DNA of 64,000 nucleotides from CADCVT01 sp036389155 (GCA_036389155.1 DASVQN010000043.1:124001-188000); one strand, 5' to 3'; numbered from the stretch's first letter, positions 41,293 through 50,211 are shown. The notes: a model not told the origin generated them from the letters alone. Numbers and translations: made by a program.

Positions 41293-41310
41293 CGATAATT
41301 CTCAGTTATC
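41292..41310. repeat. Right 19-bp inverted repeat of the STAND/SHMT-like cassette
   Basis: CCGATAATTCTCAGTTATC, the exact reverse complement of 36666-36684. It overlaps the stop codon (TAA, 41308-41306) of the tyrosine recombinase and touches the GTG of the SHMT-like gene. Flanking bases outside the two copies differ, so no target-site duplication is visible. Confidence 0.85.
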
Positions 41311-42241
41311 GCGCTCGGAGCAGCCTCCCCACGACATCCGCGTCGCAGACGACCCGCTTGAGGGCCCGATCCGAGACGTGGGTGTAGATCTCCGTGGTGC
41401 TGAGGCTCGCGTGGCCTAGGAGCCGCTGGATGTAGCGGATGTCGACTCCGGCCTCGATCAGCTGCGTCGCCGCGGTGTGGCGGAGCATGTGGGGCGTCAC
41501 CCTCGCGTGGAGGCCCGCGTCCCGTGCTGCCTTCGCCAGCCTGGTTCGCAGCGCCGCGGCGGTCATCGGCTCGCGCTGGGTGTTGAAGAGGAGGTAGGCG
41601 TGCTCGACGCCGAGGGCTTCGCGCGTCTCGAGGTACGAACGCGTCAGGCTCGTTACCCAGTCGTTCGTGAGGAAGACGTGCCGCTCTCGGCGACCCTTGC
41701 CGACTATCCGCACGCTGCGCGCACGCAGGTCGATCTCGCGGCATTTGATGCCGACGACCTCGTGCACGCGGACGCCGGTCGCGACCATCAGCGTCGCCGC
41801 GAGGAGCGTCGTCGCCTGATGGGGGCGGTCGAGGGCGTCGCCAGGGACGCCCACGCCGGCGCTTCGGCGCAGGGACCGAAAGAGGCGGTCAAGCTCGTAG
41901 GACGGGACGAGCCTCGGCAGCTTCCGCGCTCGGCCGGCGGCGATCGTCGTCCCTATCCACGGATCCGCGTCGAGCAACCGGCGAGCCAGCAGCCACCGGC
42001 AGAAGCCGCGAACGCCAGCCGCGCGGCGCCGAATCGACATCGGCGAGAGGCCCGCCGCGCGCTGGTCCTCGATGAACGCCACGAGGCACTCGCGGTCGAT
42101 GACGCGAACGGACGCACCGCTGCCGACGTGACGCTCGAACGCCGCGAGGTCGCCCGCGTATGCACGGATCGTGTGTGGCGACAGGTCCCTCGTGGCGAGC
42201 AGCCAGCGGACGTACTGCTCGCGCGCGTGACACACCTGCAT
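41306..42241 (-). CDS. Tyrosine recombinase (XerC-like)
   Basis: A 311-residue site-specific recombinase. The N-terminal SAM-like core-binding domain (YVRWLLATRDLSPHTIRAYA) precedes the catalytic domain with ATGVRVHEVVGIK (Arg), GKGRRERHVFL (Lys), HMLRHTAATQL (His-x2-Arg), LLGHASLSTTEIYTHV (His and nucleophile Tyr). All catalytic residues are present, so it should be active. ATG at 42241 is used; GTG at 42283 would add 14 residues. Its stop codon lies in the right 19-bp repeat, suggesting that it acts on those repeats or that the cassette arrived beside it. Confidence 0.88.
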   Translation of the reverse strand: MQVCHAREQYVRWLLATRDLSPHTIRAYAGDLAAFERHVGSGASVRVIDRECLVAFIEDQRAAGLSPMSIRRRAAGVRGFCRWLLARRLLDADPWIGTTIAAGRARKLPRLVPSYELDRLFRSLRRSAGVGVPGDALDRPHQATTLLAATLMVATGVRVHEVVGIKCREIDLRARSVRIVGKGRRERHVFLTNDWVTSLTRSYLETREALGVEHAYLLFNTQREPMTAAALRTRLAKAARDAGLHARVTPHMLRHTAATQLIEAGVDIRYIQRLLGHASLSTTEIYTHVSDRALKRVVCDADVVGRLLRAR

Positions 42242-42313
42242 GGTCCGGCGGTGTTCGCCGCACGACGGCGGTCGCCTCCACACAAAATGCGTGAGTTTGC
42301 TCGCGCGGTGCGG

Positions 42314-43522
42314 CTACGGCCGCACGAGCCGGACGGGGAGCGAGACCATCCCGTACACGCCCTGCACGGTGTCGAACTCGGGCTCGGCGGTCAGCTCGAA
42401 GCGGTCGACGCGGGCGGCCAGGAACGTCAGCGCCTCCTGCAGCTCGGCCTTCGCGAGGTTCGCGCCCAGGCAGTAGTGGATGCCGGCGCCGAACGTCAGC
42501 GGCTTCGTCGGCTCGCGCGTGACGTCGAACGCGTCCGCGTCGTCGACGCCGTCGCGGTTCGCCGTCACCGGGGCGACCAGCACGATCGTCCCCTCCGGGA
42601 AGGTGACCCCGCCGTACTCGACGTCCTCGGTCATGATCCGCGCGGTGAACGGCGTGATCGGCTCGTAGCGCAGCGCCTCCTCGACCGCGCGCGGGACGTA
42701 CGTCTCCGGGTCCCGGCGCACGTGCTCCCACTGCTCCGGGTGCTCGGCGAACAGGCGGATCGCGTGCGCGAGCTGCGACTGCGTCGTGTCGACGCCGCCG
42801 ACGAGCACGTTGAGGACGAGGTTGACGAGCTCGACGTCGGAGAGCCGGTCGCCGTCCTGCTCCTCGGCGATCAGCGTCGACACGAGGTCGTCGCCGGGCG
42901 TCGTCCGCCGCACGGCGAGCATCCCGTCCGCCCAGTCGTAGAACTCCGCGCAGGCGCGCTCGACCCGGTCGCGCTCGGCGAGCAGGGTCGGGCCGTCGAA
43001 CTGGCGCTGGATCCAGTTCGACCACTCCGCCAGGCGCGGGGCGTCCTCGCGCGGCGCGCCCATCACGGTCGCGATCGTCAGCGACGGATACGGCTTGCCG
43101 AACGCCTCGACGAAGTCGCACTCCCCGCTCTCCGGCACCGTCGCCCACAGCTCGTCGAGGAAGCCGCGCATCACCGGGCGCCACCTGTCCGCCGCCCGCG
43201 GCGTGAAGGCGGGGTTGACGAGGTTGCGCAGCCGGCGGTGGTCGGCGCCGTCGATGTGGAGGATGTTGCGGTCGATCTCCTCCTTGAGCGGGCCCGGCGC
43301 GATCCCGAACATCTCGGCGATCTGCCTGCCCGGGAACGTCGCGCTCTTCGTGCGCAGGAAGAAGCTCGCGGCCTCGCGCTCGAGGACGACGTACGCGAGC
43401 GGGCTGTGCGCGAGCCACCCGCGCGACCGCAGGTCCGAGACGATCTCGTGGTAGCGGGGCCCGCGGAGGTCCGGGTCGAGGTAGTCGAGCTCGGGCAGCT
43501 CGAGGTCGGTGACGAGGGCCAC
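42314..43522 (-). CDS. Cytochrome P450 monooxygenase
   Basis: A 402-residue soluble bacterial P450. I-helix VLVGGVDTTQSQLAHA (acidic-Thr pair), K-helix ExxR in VEEALRYEP, and heme-binding FGAGIHYCLGANLAKAEL with the Cys ligand. The substrate side has FTPRAADRWRPVMRGFL. GTG at 43522 gives the shortest chain that begins with typical P450 N-terminal sequence. It is divergent from the SpoU gene by 17 nt. No ferredoxin or reductase is adjacent. Substrate unknown. Confidence 0.93.
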   Translation of the reverse strand: MALVTDLELPELDYLDPDLRGPRYHEIVSDLRSRGWLAHSPLAYVVLEREAASFFLRTKSATFPGRQIAEMFGIAPGPLKEEIDRNILHIDGADHRRLRNLVNPAFTPRAADRWRPVMRGFLDELWATVPESGECDFVEAFGKPYPSLTIATVMGAPREDAPRLAEWSNWIQRQFDGPTLLAERDRVERACAEFYDWADGMLAVRRTTPGDDLVSTLIAEEQDGDRLSDVELVNLVLNVLVGGVDTTQSQLAHAIRLFAEHPEQWEHVRRDPETYVPRAVEEALRYEPITPFTARIMTEDVEYGGVTFPEGTIVLVAPVTANRDGVDDADAFDVTREPTKPLTFGAGIHYCLGANLAKAELQEALTFLAARVDRFELTAEPEFDTVQGVYGMVSLPVRLVRP

Positions 43523-43539
43523 GCTGGAAGTATGCCGCC

Positions 43540-44262
43540 ATGCGCCCCGCCACCTCCGCCCGCGACCCTCGCGTCGTCCGCGCCGCGCGGCTGCTGCGCG
43601 ACGCGGATGCGCGGCGCGAGGAGGGCGCGTTCGTCGTGGACGAGCCGGCGCTGCTGGAGGAGGCGCTCGACGCGGGGATCGACGTCGAGTGGGTGCTCGG
43701 CGAGTGGGATGGCGGCGGGCGGGCGGGCGGCGCGCCGGAGGTCGCGGCCGCGTCGGCGGACGCGCTGCGAGCGGTCGCGGCGGTCGGGCAGCCGCCCAGC
43801 GTCGTCGCGATCTGCCGCATCCCGCCCGCACCACCGCCCGCCCTCCCTCCGCGGAGCCTCGTGCTCGCCCACGTCGCCGACGACGGCAACGTCGGCTCGA
43901 TCGTCCGCACCGCCGCCGCCTTCGGCCTGCCCCGCGTCGCGCTCACGCCGGGCTGCGCCGACCCCTGGTCGCGCAGGGCGCTGCGGGCCGCGCGCGGCGC
44001 CACGTTCAGGCGCGGGCTGGTGGCAGAGGGCGCGCGGCTGGAGGGCGGGCGGCTCTTCGCCGCCGTCCCGCGCGGCGGCGTCGACCCGCGCGAGCTGCCG
44101 GAGGACGCCTGCGTGGTCCTCGGCTCGGAGCGCGACGGGCTGCGCGACGACGAGCGCGAGGCGTGCGTCGGCGCGGTGAGCATCCCGGCCCCGCACTTCG
44201 AGTCGCTGAACGTCGCCGCCGCGGCGGCGATCCTCACATACGCGCTCGCGCGCGGTGCCTAG
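43540..44262 (+). CDS. SpoU/TrmH-family RNA 2'-O-methyltransferase
   Basis: A 240-residue protein. An N-terminal substrate-binding part has REEGAFVVDEPALLEEALDA. The SPOUT trefoil-knot domain follows with LAHVADDGNVGSIVRTAAAF (motif 1 Asn and Arg), CVVLGSERDGLRDDE (motif 2) and SIPAPHFESLNVAAAAAILT (motif 3). These mark TrmH/RlmB-type methyltransferases acting on tRNA or rRNA. Which RNA position is methylated cannot be read from sequence. The O-methyltransferase gene follows 11 nt later. Confidence 0.9.
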   Translation: MRPATSARDPRVVRAARLLRDADARREEGAFVVDEPALLEEALDAGIDVEWVLGEWDGGGRAGGAPEVAAASADALRAVAAVGQPPSVVAICRIPPAPPPALPPRSLVLAHVADDGNVGSIVRTAAAFGLPRVALTPGCADPWSRRALRAARGATFRRGLVAEGARLEGGRLFAAVPRGGVDPRELPEDACVVLGSERDGLRDDEREACVGAVSIPAPHFESLNVAAAAAILTYALARGA

Positions 44263-44273
44263 CATTCCGCGCC

Positions 44274-45359
44274 ATGCCCGACCGAGCCCCGCCACGCTTC
44301 GCCGCCCGCGCCGTCCTCGCCGCCCGGATCGCCCTCGAGCGCCTGGGCGACCGGATGCTGCCCGCCGAGCTCGCGACGCTGCAGCGCTCGATCGGCTTCG
44401 CTCCCGCCTTCACGATGCGCGCGCTCGCGGAGCTCGAGATCCCCGAGGCCCTCGGCACGAAGAAGCGCACGGCGGCGGAGATCGCACGGGAGAAGGGGCT
44501 CGACGCGGACGCCCTGCACCGCATGATGCGCTACGCCGCGCTCCACGGCCTGCTGACGCTCGACGGCAAGGGGCGCTTCCGGCTCACGCGCACCGGCGCG
44601 GTGCTCCGCGCCGACCACAAGCACTCGATGCGGCCGTGGATCCTCTACCTGACGGAGCGCTCGACGCAGGAGGCGTGGGGCAACGTCACCGAGAGCATCC
44701 GCACCGGCGAACCCGCATTCCCGGCGACGCACGGCGAGTCGGTCTGGTCGTACTTCGAGAAGCACCCCGAGGAGGAGCGCCAGTTCGCCGCGGGGATGCG
44801 CCGCATCACGGAGGTCGACGTCCCGTCGATCGTCGCCGGCTACCCGTGGCCGGACCGCGGGACGGTCTGCGACGTCGCGGGCGGCATCGGGACGCTCCTC
44901 ACCGGCGTTCTGAACGCGCGCCCCGGCCTGCGCGGCGTGCTCGTCGACGCCGCGGGCGTGCTCGCCGAGGCCGAGACCCACCTCGCCAACGCCGGCATCC
45001 GCGACCGCGTCGAGCTGAGCCAGGGCAACTTCTTCGAGCGCGTCGACGCGAAGGCGGACGTCTACGTCATGAAGGACGTCCTGCACGACTGGGACGACGA
45101 GCGGTGCCGCACCATCCTCAGCACGGTGAGGGCCGCGATGGCGCCCGGCGCGAAGCTCGTCCTGGTCGAGACGCTGCAGGAGCCGAACGTGGTCGAGCCG
45201 GTCGCGTCGTTCGTCGACGTCCACATGCTCACGCAGACCGACGGCGGCCGGCAGCGGTCGGTGCAGGAGCTGCACGCGCTGCTGCGCGACACCGGGTTCG
45301 AGCCGGGCGAGGTCCGCCGCACCGCGAACCCCGGCCTGGTCGAGGGGATCGCCCGCTAG
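44274..45359 (+). CDS. O-methyltransferase (family 2, plant/actinobacterial type)
   Basis: A 361-residue two-domain methyltransferase. The N-terminal dimerisation/winged-helix part is ALAELEIPEALGTKKRTAAE, then LHRMMRYAALHGLLTLDG. The catalytic domain has VCDVAGGIGTLLTGVL (motif I) and VYVMKDVLHDWDDERCRTIL (catalytic His-Asp), as in hydroxyindole- and antibiotic O-methyltransferases. The product likely methylates a phenolic or enol small molecule. It follows the SpoU gene directly. ATG at 44274 is a clean start. It converges with the PQQ-propeller gene with a 4-nt overlap. Confidence 0.9.
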   Translation: MPDRAPPRFAARAVLAARIALERLGDRMLPAELATLQRSIGFAPAFTMRALAELEIPEALGTKKRTAAEIAREKGLDADALHRMMRYAALHGLLTLDGKGRFRLTRTGAVLRADHKHSMRPWILYLTERSTQEAWGNVTESIRTGEPAFPATHGESVWSYFEKHPEEERQFAAGMRRITEVDVPSIVAGYPWPDRGTVCDVAGGIGTLLTGVLNARPGLRGVLVDAAGVLAEAETHLANAGIRDRVELSQGNFFERVDAKADVYVMKDVLHDWDDERCRTILSTVRAAMAPGAKLVLVETLQEPNVVEPVASFVDVHMLTQTDGGRQRSVQELHALLRDTGFEPGEVRRTANPGLVEGIAR

Positions 45360-47011
45360 CGCAGCGCGATCCGGCGCGCGCCGCAGCGCCGCGTCAGGGC
45401 GCTCGGGCGCCCGAGCCCGAGCCGCAGCTGCCCGCGGATGCAGAAGAGGAGCGCGCCGCGGCCGCGCGGCACGCGCAGCGCCGCGCGCGTCCGCCCGCGG
45501 CCGGAGGCGACCAGCCGCCCGCTCCCCAGCCGCACCAGCGGCCCGGACCCGGGGCGGTCGCGGTAGAGGACGATCGTCCGCCCCGCGAGGCGCGACCCCG
45601 GGGCACGGACCGAGACCCGCCGGCGCCCCACGACGACCTCCGGCGACGCGTAGACCGTGACGACCTCGTTCCCCTCGCCCGGCGCCCCGACCCGGAAGCG
45701 CGAGTTGCGGTAGACGAGAGCGCTCGTGGTGAACCCGCCGTCGCGCGCCGCGCGCACGTCCGCCAGTCGCGAGAACCTGCCACGCGGCCAGTCCGCCCCC
45801 TCGACCCGCACGCCGACGCCCTCGCCGCGCAGCTCGCGGCCCAGCACGCCGGTCAGGCCGACCTCGGCGCCGGCGCGCACGTCGCTCGACGACGCCGTCA
45901 GCGCGACCGCCCGCGGCGCCGGCGTCAGCGCGCTCTGCCACGCCGTCAGCGTCCCGTCGCGCGCGACGAGGAGCGTCCCGGGCGCCGCCGCGAGGACCGG
46001 CGTCGTCGACGACGTCGCGCTCAGGTCGCCCAGCTTCTGGTCCCACAGCACGCGGCCGTCCTCGCTCGCGAAGGCGGTCAGCCGCTCGCCGCGCAGCCCG
46101 TAGACGTCGTGCCCGACGGCGATCGTCCCCGACACGCCGCCGGTGTTGCGCCACCGGATCTCCCCGCTCGCGGGATCGACCCCGCGCAGCTCCGTCCCGC
46201 CCGACTGCACCTCCAGCCCGTCGACGAAGACCGGCAGCGCGCCCGTGTAGTGCCGCAGCACGGTGCCGTCGGCGGCCGACAGGACCGGCTGGTCCATCCA
46301 CCCGCCGCCCTCCTGGTACTCCGTGTCGGAGTGGTAGACGCGGCCGCCGTGCACCGCGGGGTACTCGTCGCCGCCGCCGCTGCACCCCGCGCGGTGGACC
46401 CAGACCGTCGAGCCGTCCGCGCGGCTGAGCGCCTGGGCCGCGCCGCACGGGCCCGCGACGTAGAGGCGGTCCCCCTCGAGCGCGAGCCCCGCCGTCCCAC
46501 CGATCCCGCCGCCCTGCCACAGCTCGGTCCCGTCGGAGGCGCGCAGCGCGAGCACCTGGCCGTACGTGTCGTAGTAGACGACGCCGTCCGCCGCGACGGG
46601 CCCGCCGCCGTCGCCGTTGTCGTCGTGCTCGTGGCGCCAGCGCACGGCCCCGGTCGTCGCGTCGAGCGCGGTGAGGACGTTGGTGGTGCGCACGTAGAGC
46701 ACCCCGGCGTCGTAGGCGGTCGCCTTCGGCCCGTCGATGCCGGTCGCCCACAGCTGGCGCCCGGTCGCCAGGTCGAAGGCGACCGCGCCGCGGCCGTCGG
46801 TGACGTACACGCGCCCGTCCGCCGCCAGCACGGTCTGCACGGTCGCGGGGATCGACCAGCGCTGGGCCAGGGGCGGCACGAGCTCCTCGTCGGCGAAGAA
46901 GCCCGTGTTGGCCATGTCGACGTCCGCCGTCACCGACGCGCTCGCGGGAGCCGCTCCCGCCGCAGCGAGCAGCGCGCCGACCCCGACCGCTATGAGCCCC
47001 CGCAGCGCCAT
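45356..47011 (-). CDS. Secreted PQQ-type beta-propeller protein
   Basis: A 551-residue exported protein with a signal peptide (GLIAVGVGALLAAAGAAPAS). Residues about 45-350 carry WD/PQQ-like blades with repeated AxDGxVYxxD and LWATG/ELWQGG endings (VYVTDGRGAVAFDLATGRQL, VYYDTYGQVLALRASDGTEL). A C-terminal Ig-like/basic beta region makes up the rest (SALVYRNSRFRVGAPGEGN). No catalytic residues of PQQ dehydrogenases are evident, so a binding or assembly role is likelier. Paralogous basic C-terminal parts occur in other secreted proteins of this window. Confidence 0.85.
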   Translation of the reverse strand: MALRGLIAVGVGALLAAAGAAPASASVTADVDMANTGFFADEELVPPLAQRWSIPATVQTVLAADGRVYVTDGRGAVAFDLATGRQLWATGIDGPKATAYDAGVLYVRTTNVLTALDATTGAVRWRHEHDDNGDGGGPVAADGVVYYDTYGQVLALRASDGTELWQGGGIGGTAGLALEGDRLYVAGPCGAAQALSRADGSTVWVHRAGCSGGGDEYPAVHGGRVYHSDTEYQEGGGWMDQPVLSAADGTVLRHYTGALPVFVDGLEVQSGGTELRGVDPASGEIRWRNTGGVSGTIAVGHDVYGLRGERLTAFASEDGRVLWDQKLGDLSATSSTTPVLAAAPGTLLVARDGTLTAWQSALTPAPRAVALTASSSDVRAGAEVGLTGVLGRELRGEGVGVRVEGADWPRGRFSRLADVRAARDGGFTTSALVYRNSRFRVGAPGEGNEVVTVYASPEVVVGRRRVSVRAPGSRLAGRTIVLYRDRPGSGPLVRLGSGRLVASGRGRTRAALRVPRGRGALLFCIRGQLRLGLGRPSALTRRCGARRIALR

Positions 47012-47050
47012 CGCGCGGTACGTACCCGTTGCGCGTGGTAGGAAGCGGGG

Positions 47051-47452
47051 ATGCTGCAGGTCACGCCGAGCGTGGCGATCCCCGACGACGAGATCGTCGT
47101 CCGCGCCAGCCGCTCGAGCGGGCCCGGCGGCCAGCACGCGAACGTCACCGCGTCGCGCATCGAGGCGACGTTCGACGTCGCCGCCTCCCGCGCGCTCAGC
47201 GACGAGCAGAAGCGGCGCGTGATCGAACGCTGCGGCCCGCGCGTGACCGCGGTGGCGCAGGACAACCGCAGCCAGGCGCGCAACCGCGAGCTGGCGCTCG
47301 ACCGGCTCGCGCGCAGGCTCGCGGCGGCCCTGCACGTCCCCCGCAAGCGCCGCCCCACGAAGCCGACGGCGGCGTCGCGGCGCCGGCGGCTCGAGGCCAA
47401 GCGCCGCGCGGGCGAGAAGAAGGCCGCGCGCCGGCGCCCCGACCCCGATTGA
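47051..47452 (+). CDS. arfB: Alternative ribosome-rescue factor B (peptidyl-tRNA hydrolase)
   Basis: A 133-residue release-factor-like protein. The GGQ loop is ASRSSGPGGQHANVTASRIE and the tail is strongly basic (RKRRPTKPTAASRRRRLEAK), needed for insertion in the mRNA channel of stalled ribosomes. It lacks the codon-recognition domains of RF1/RF2, and its length matches ArfB (YaeJ). ATG at 47051 is supported by the protein's conserved beginning. It is divergent from the PQQ gene with a 39-nt gap. Confidence 0.93.
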   Translation: MLQVTPSVAIPDDEIVVRASRSSGPGGQHANVTASRIEATFDVAASRALSDEQKRRVIERCGPRVTAVAQDNRSQARNRELALDRLARRLAAALHVPRKRRPTKPTAASRRRRLEAKRRAGEKKAARRRPDPD

Positions 47453-47501
47453 GACCGGGTTGACACTGACGTGCCGCCGCTCCCCCGCGAGCATGCGCGC
47501 C

Positions 47502-47801
47502 ATGGTCTTCTTCAGGGATCTCCGCACCCAGGTCGAGGCAGACTCCAGGAAGGCTCAGTACCTCTCCGTCAACGGCACCGCCGGCACCGCGACCATCACC
47601 GCCCTCCGCGAGACCGGCACGTTCGTCAACGAGAACCCGGAGGTCGAGATGGACCTCCAGGTCTCGGTCGACGGCATGACGCCCTACGCCGCCACGCACC
47701 GCCAGGTCATCGCGCTCGTCGCCTCGCCGAAGTTTCAGCCCGGCGCGACCGTCCCGGTCAGGGTGGACCCGGCGCAGCCTACGTCGCTGATCGTGGCGTA
47801 G
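47502..47801 (+). CDS. Small conserved protein, beta-rich, function unknown
   Basis: A 99-residue protein starting MVFFRDLRTQVEADSR and continuing with beta strands (GTAGTATITALRETGTFVNE, then VEMDLQVSVDGMTPYAATHR, FQPGATVPVRVDPAQPTSLI). The repeated strand-turn pattern and the VPVRVDPxxP ending recall small OB/Ig-like proteins that follow membrane proteins in Actinobacteria. ATG at 47493 is an alternative. The last 23 nt overlap the convergent membrane-protein gene. No named family recognised with certainty. Confidence 0.7.
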   Translation: MVFFRDLRTQVEADSRKAQYLSVNGTAGTATITALRETGTFVNENPEVEMDLQVSVDGMTPYAATHRQVIALVASPKFQPGATVPVRVDPAQPTSLIVA

Positions 47802-48510
47802 CCGCCGGGCGCGGCGCGCGCAGGAACGTGACGCTCGCGCCGATGCTGAAGATCAGCAGCAGCAGGAACGACAGGGGGAAGAACACCGTGAAGACGTTGT
47901 CGTCGCCCGGGTCGCTGAGCACGCTGCCGAGGGTCAGGACGAAGAAGATCCCGTCGACGAGCGCGACCCACCCGAGCCACGCGGGCAGCGCCCGCAGCCC
48001 CGCGTTCAGCAGGCCCACGGTGACCAGGCAGGCGCCCAGGCTGGCCCCACCGATGATGAACGGACCGCCCGCCATCCAGTTCACCGACCGGATGATGTCC
48101 GGCGAAGCGTCGGTCAGCTGCGCGCTCGTTGCCACCATCCCGATGGCGATCCCGAGCGCGACCATCCCCGCCGTGCCGGCGGCCAGGATGATGTAGCCAC
48201 CGCGCACGAACCCCCGTGCCGCCCGCTCGGCCTCGCCGAGCACGCTGCGCAGATAGCCGATGAACAGCAGGAAGTTGTAGGTCGCCAGCGCGATCGCGAT
48301 CATCGCGATGCGCAGGTTCGTGTCGTTGTCCTTCGCCCACCCCGTCCAGTCGCCGACCGGGTCGTCCTGCAGGTTGGGCGGCTCGTCTCCCAACGAGAGA
48401 AACGTGACGAGGAAGAACACGGCGAAGAAGATCCCGGAGGCGGCGACGAGCCGCTGCACGAGCGGCGAGACGGGATCGGCGGTGGTGCGATCGGGCACGG
48501 AGGCGCTCAT
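47779..48510 (-). CDS. Polytopic membrane protein, unknown function
   Basis: A 243-residue protein with six hydrophobic segments (ASGIFFAVFFLVTFLSLG, IAMIAIALATYNFLLFIGYL, GGYIILAAGTAGMVALGIAI, GGASLGACLVTVGLLNAG, WLGWVALVDGIFFVLTLG, PLSFLLLLIFSIGASVTF). Extracellular DDPVGDWTGWAKDN follows helix 1. Loop patterns resemble DUF4386-like proteins, but I cannot confirm this. ATG at 48510. Convergent with the small protein above; the PhoD gene lies upstream on the same strand after a 48-nt gap. Confidence 0.78.
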   Translation of the reverse strand: MSASVPDRTTADPVSPLVQRLVAASGIFFAVFFLVTFLSLGDEPPNLQDDPVGDWTGWAKDNDTNLRIAMIAIALATYNFLLFIGYLRSVLGEAERAARGFVRGGYIILAAGTAGMVALGIAIGMVATSAQLTDASPDIIRSVNWMAGGPFIIGGASLGACLVTVGLLNAGLRALPAWLGWVALVDGIFFVLTLGSVLSDPGDDNVFTVFFPLSFLLLLIFSIGASVTFLRAPRPAATPRSAT

Positions 48511-48558
48511 GGCTCGCGCATTTCGGCACGAACGCGCGCGTTCCTCTCGGCGCGGGTC

Positions 48559-50211
48559 TCAGGCCAACCGGCGGCTGAGGCACTCGTGGAGCTTGGGGTC
48601 CTTCCACTCCTCGGGCAGGGTGCGCTCGACGCGAAGCCGCGCCCGGCGGTGGTGCAGCTCGAGCGTCGCCACCTGGTTGTCGAACCACGGCCCGTCGGTG
48701 ATGCGCCAGCGGATGTTCTCGGGATCGTGCACGCCGGCGGTGCGGGCGAGGGCGCGGGTGACGGCGCGCCCGGCGGACGAGGTGCCGAAACGGACGACCG
48801 TGCGCTCGCGGTTGTCGAGCGGGTTGCGGAACGGGGAGCACACCGCCTGGTAGACCGCGCTCCGGACATTCGCGTCGCGGCGGAACGCGACCTCCGCGAG
48901 GTAGGCGTGGTGCACGTCGCCGGAGAGCACGACGATCGACGCCGGCGGCTCGCCGTGCCTGCCGGCCGCGACCTCCTCGATCCGCTTCGTCACCAGGCGG
49001 AACGACTCGGCGAAGGCCGCCCAGTGCTCCAGGTCGCCGGCCCTTCGGATCTTCTCAGCGACGCCCTTGAACCAGCCGCCGTAGGCGCCTGAGCACGTCG
49101 CCTCGTTCCACGCCTCGAGGTAGTGCAGTCCGTGACCGAGGAGCAGCGGGAGGGAGGTCGCGATGACCAGGTGGTCGTGGCCGCCGACGAGCCGCTCGCA
49201 GATCCACTCCCACTCGCCGTCGTCGACCATCTTCCGGCGCCCGTCCGGGAAGCTTCGACCTGCGCGCGAGTCGATGACGATCACGCGTACGCCGCCGTAG
49301 TCGCGGCAGAAGCTCCAGCGCGTGCCCTCGGTCTCGCGGTCGGCGCGGATCGCGAACTCGCGCAGGATCTGCGCGCCGTCGTCCGCCGAGCAGACCTTGT
49401 CGTAGACCTCGTCCTCGTCGTGGATGTGCGACGGCGCGAGGTTCCCGATGTGCTGGTAGATCCAGTACGAGGTGAACGCCCCGCGGATGCGCTCGTCCCA
49501 CCACGGCTTCTCGCGCCAGTCGTCGAGCCAGCTGGCGGAGATGTTCCAGTCGTCGTGGACGTCGTGGTCGTCGAAGATCATCGCGGTCGCAACGGTGGAG
49601 AGCAGCCAGCGCATGACCGGCTCGCCCCACGACTCCCAGTACAGGCGCGTGTACTCCTCGAAGTCGGCGACCTCCTCCCCCGGGGGCTCGGCGGTGTCGC
49701 GCCTGGAGCGGATGAACTCGAGCGCGCGCGGCGAGACCTCGTCCGCGTAGACCTGGTCGCCGATCATCAGCAGCCGCGACGGCCAGTCCTCCATCGGCTG
49801 GTCGCGCATGCGCAGCGCGAGCGCATACAGCGCGTCGACCTCGCGGCCGCGCTCGTCGTCCTCCTTGGCCTCGGCGTAGGGCGGCTCGTGCGGGACCGAT
49901 ACGCGACACGAGCCGAACGCGACCCGCGCGACCTCGTCCTCGGCTGGCGTGCGGATGACGCTGCGCGGGAAGCCCTCCGGCGCGAGGTCCGGCCAGCACC
50001 GCTGGCCGTCGAGCCGCACCTCGTACTCGTTCGTGGTTCCGGGCTCGAGGCCGCTGACGTGCACGAGCGCGTAGTGGTGGCCGCTGACGTGGAACGTGTG
50101 CTGCTCGCAGCCGAGGATCTCGACGGTGCACGGCGCGTCCGTCTCGACCCACACGGTCGCGTCCGTCTCGTCGACGTAGCGCAGGCAGGGGCCGAGGACC
50201 AGGGTGGGCAC
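48559..50211 (-). CDS. PhoD-like metallophosphatase family protein
   Basis: A 550-residue protein. An N-terminal fibronectin-III-like part (VLGPCLRYVDETDATVWVET, then LVHVSGLEPGTTNEYEVRLD) precedes a metallophosphatase domain with the motifs VAFGSCRVSV, LLMIGDQVYADE (Asp), TAMIFDDHDVHDDWN (Asp/His) and VVLSGDVHHAYLAEV (His). No signal peptide is visible, so it may be cytoplasmic, unlike secreted PhoD alkaline phosphatases. GTG at 50211 is the first start retaining the beta domain. Substrate, phosphodiester or other, is unknown. Confidence 0.88.
   Translation of the reverse strand: MPTLVLGPCLRYVDETDATVWVETDAPCTVEILGCEQHTFHVSGHHYALVHVSGLEPGTTNEYEVRLDGQRCWPDLAPEGFPRSVIRTPAEDEVARVAFGSCRVSVPHEPPYAEAKEDDERGREVDALYALALRMRDQPMEDWPSRLLMIGDQVYADEVSPRALEFIRSRRDTAEPPGEEVADFEEYTRLYWESWGEPVMRWLLSTVATAMIFDDHDVHDDWNISASWLDDWREKPWWDERIRGAFTSYWIYQHIGNLAPSHIHDEDEVYDKVCSADDGAQILREFAIRADRETEGTRWSFCRDYGGVRVIVIDSRAGRSFPDGRRKMVDDGEWEWICERLVGGHDHLVIATSLPLLLGHGLHYLEAWNEATCSGAYGGWFKGVAEKIRRAGDLEHWAAFAESFRLVTKRIEEVAAGRHGEPPASIVVLSGDVHHAYLAEVAFRRDANVRSAVYQAVCSPFRNPLDNRERTVVRFGTSSAGRAVTRALARTAGVHDPENIRWRITDGPWFDNQVATLELHHRRARLRVERTLPEEWKDPKLHECLSRRLA

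Noticed and set aside
36666..41310. Insertion sequence with terminal inverted repeats
   Set aside because: There is no transposase between the repeats and no target duplication outside them; a tyrosine recombinase and start-adjacent repeats suggest inversion sites or operators instead.
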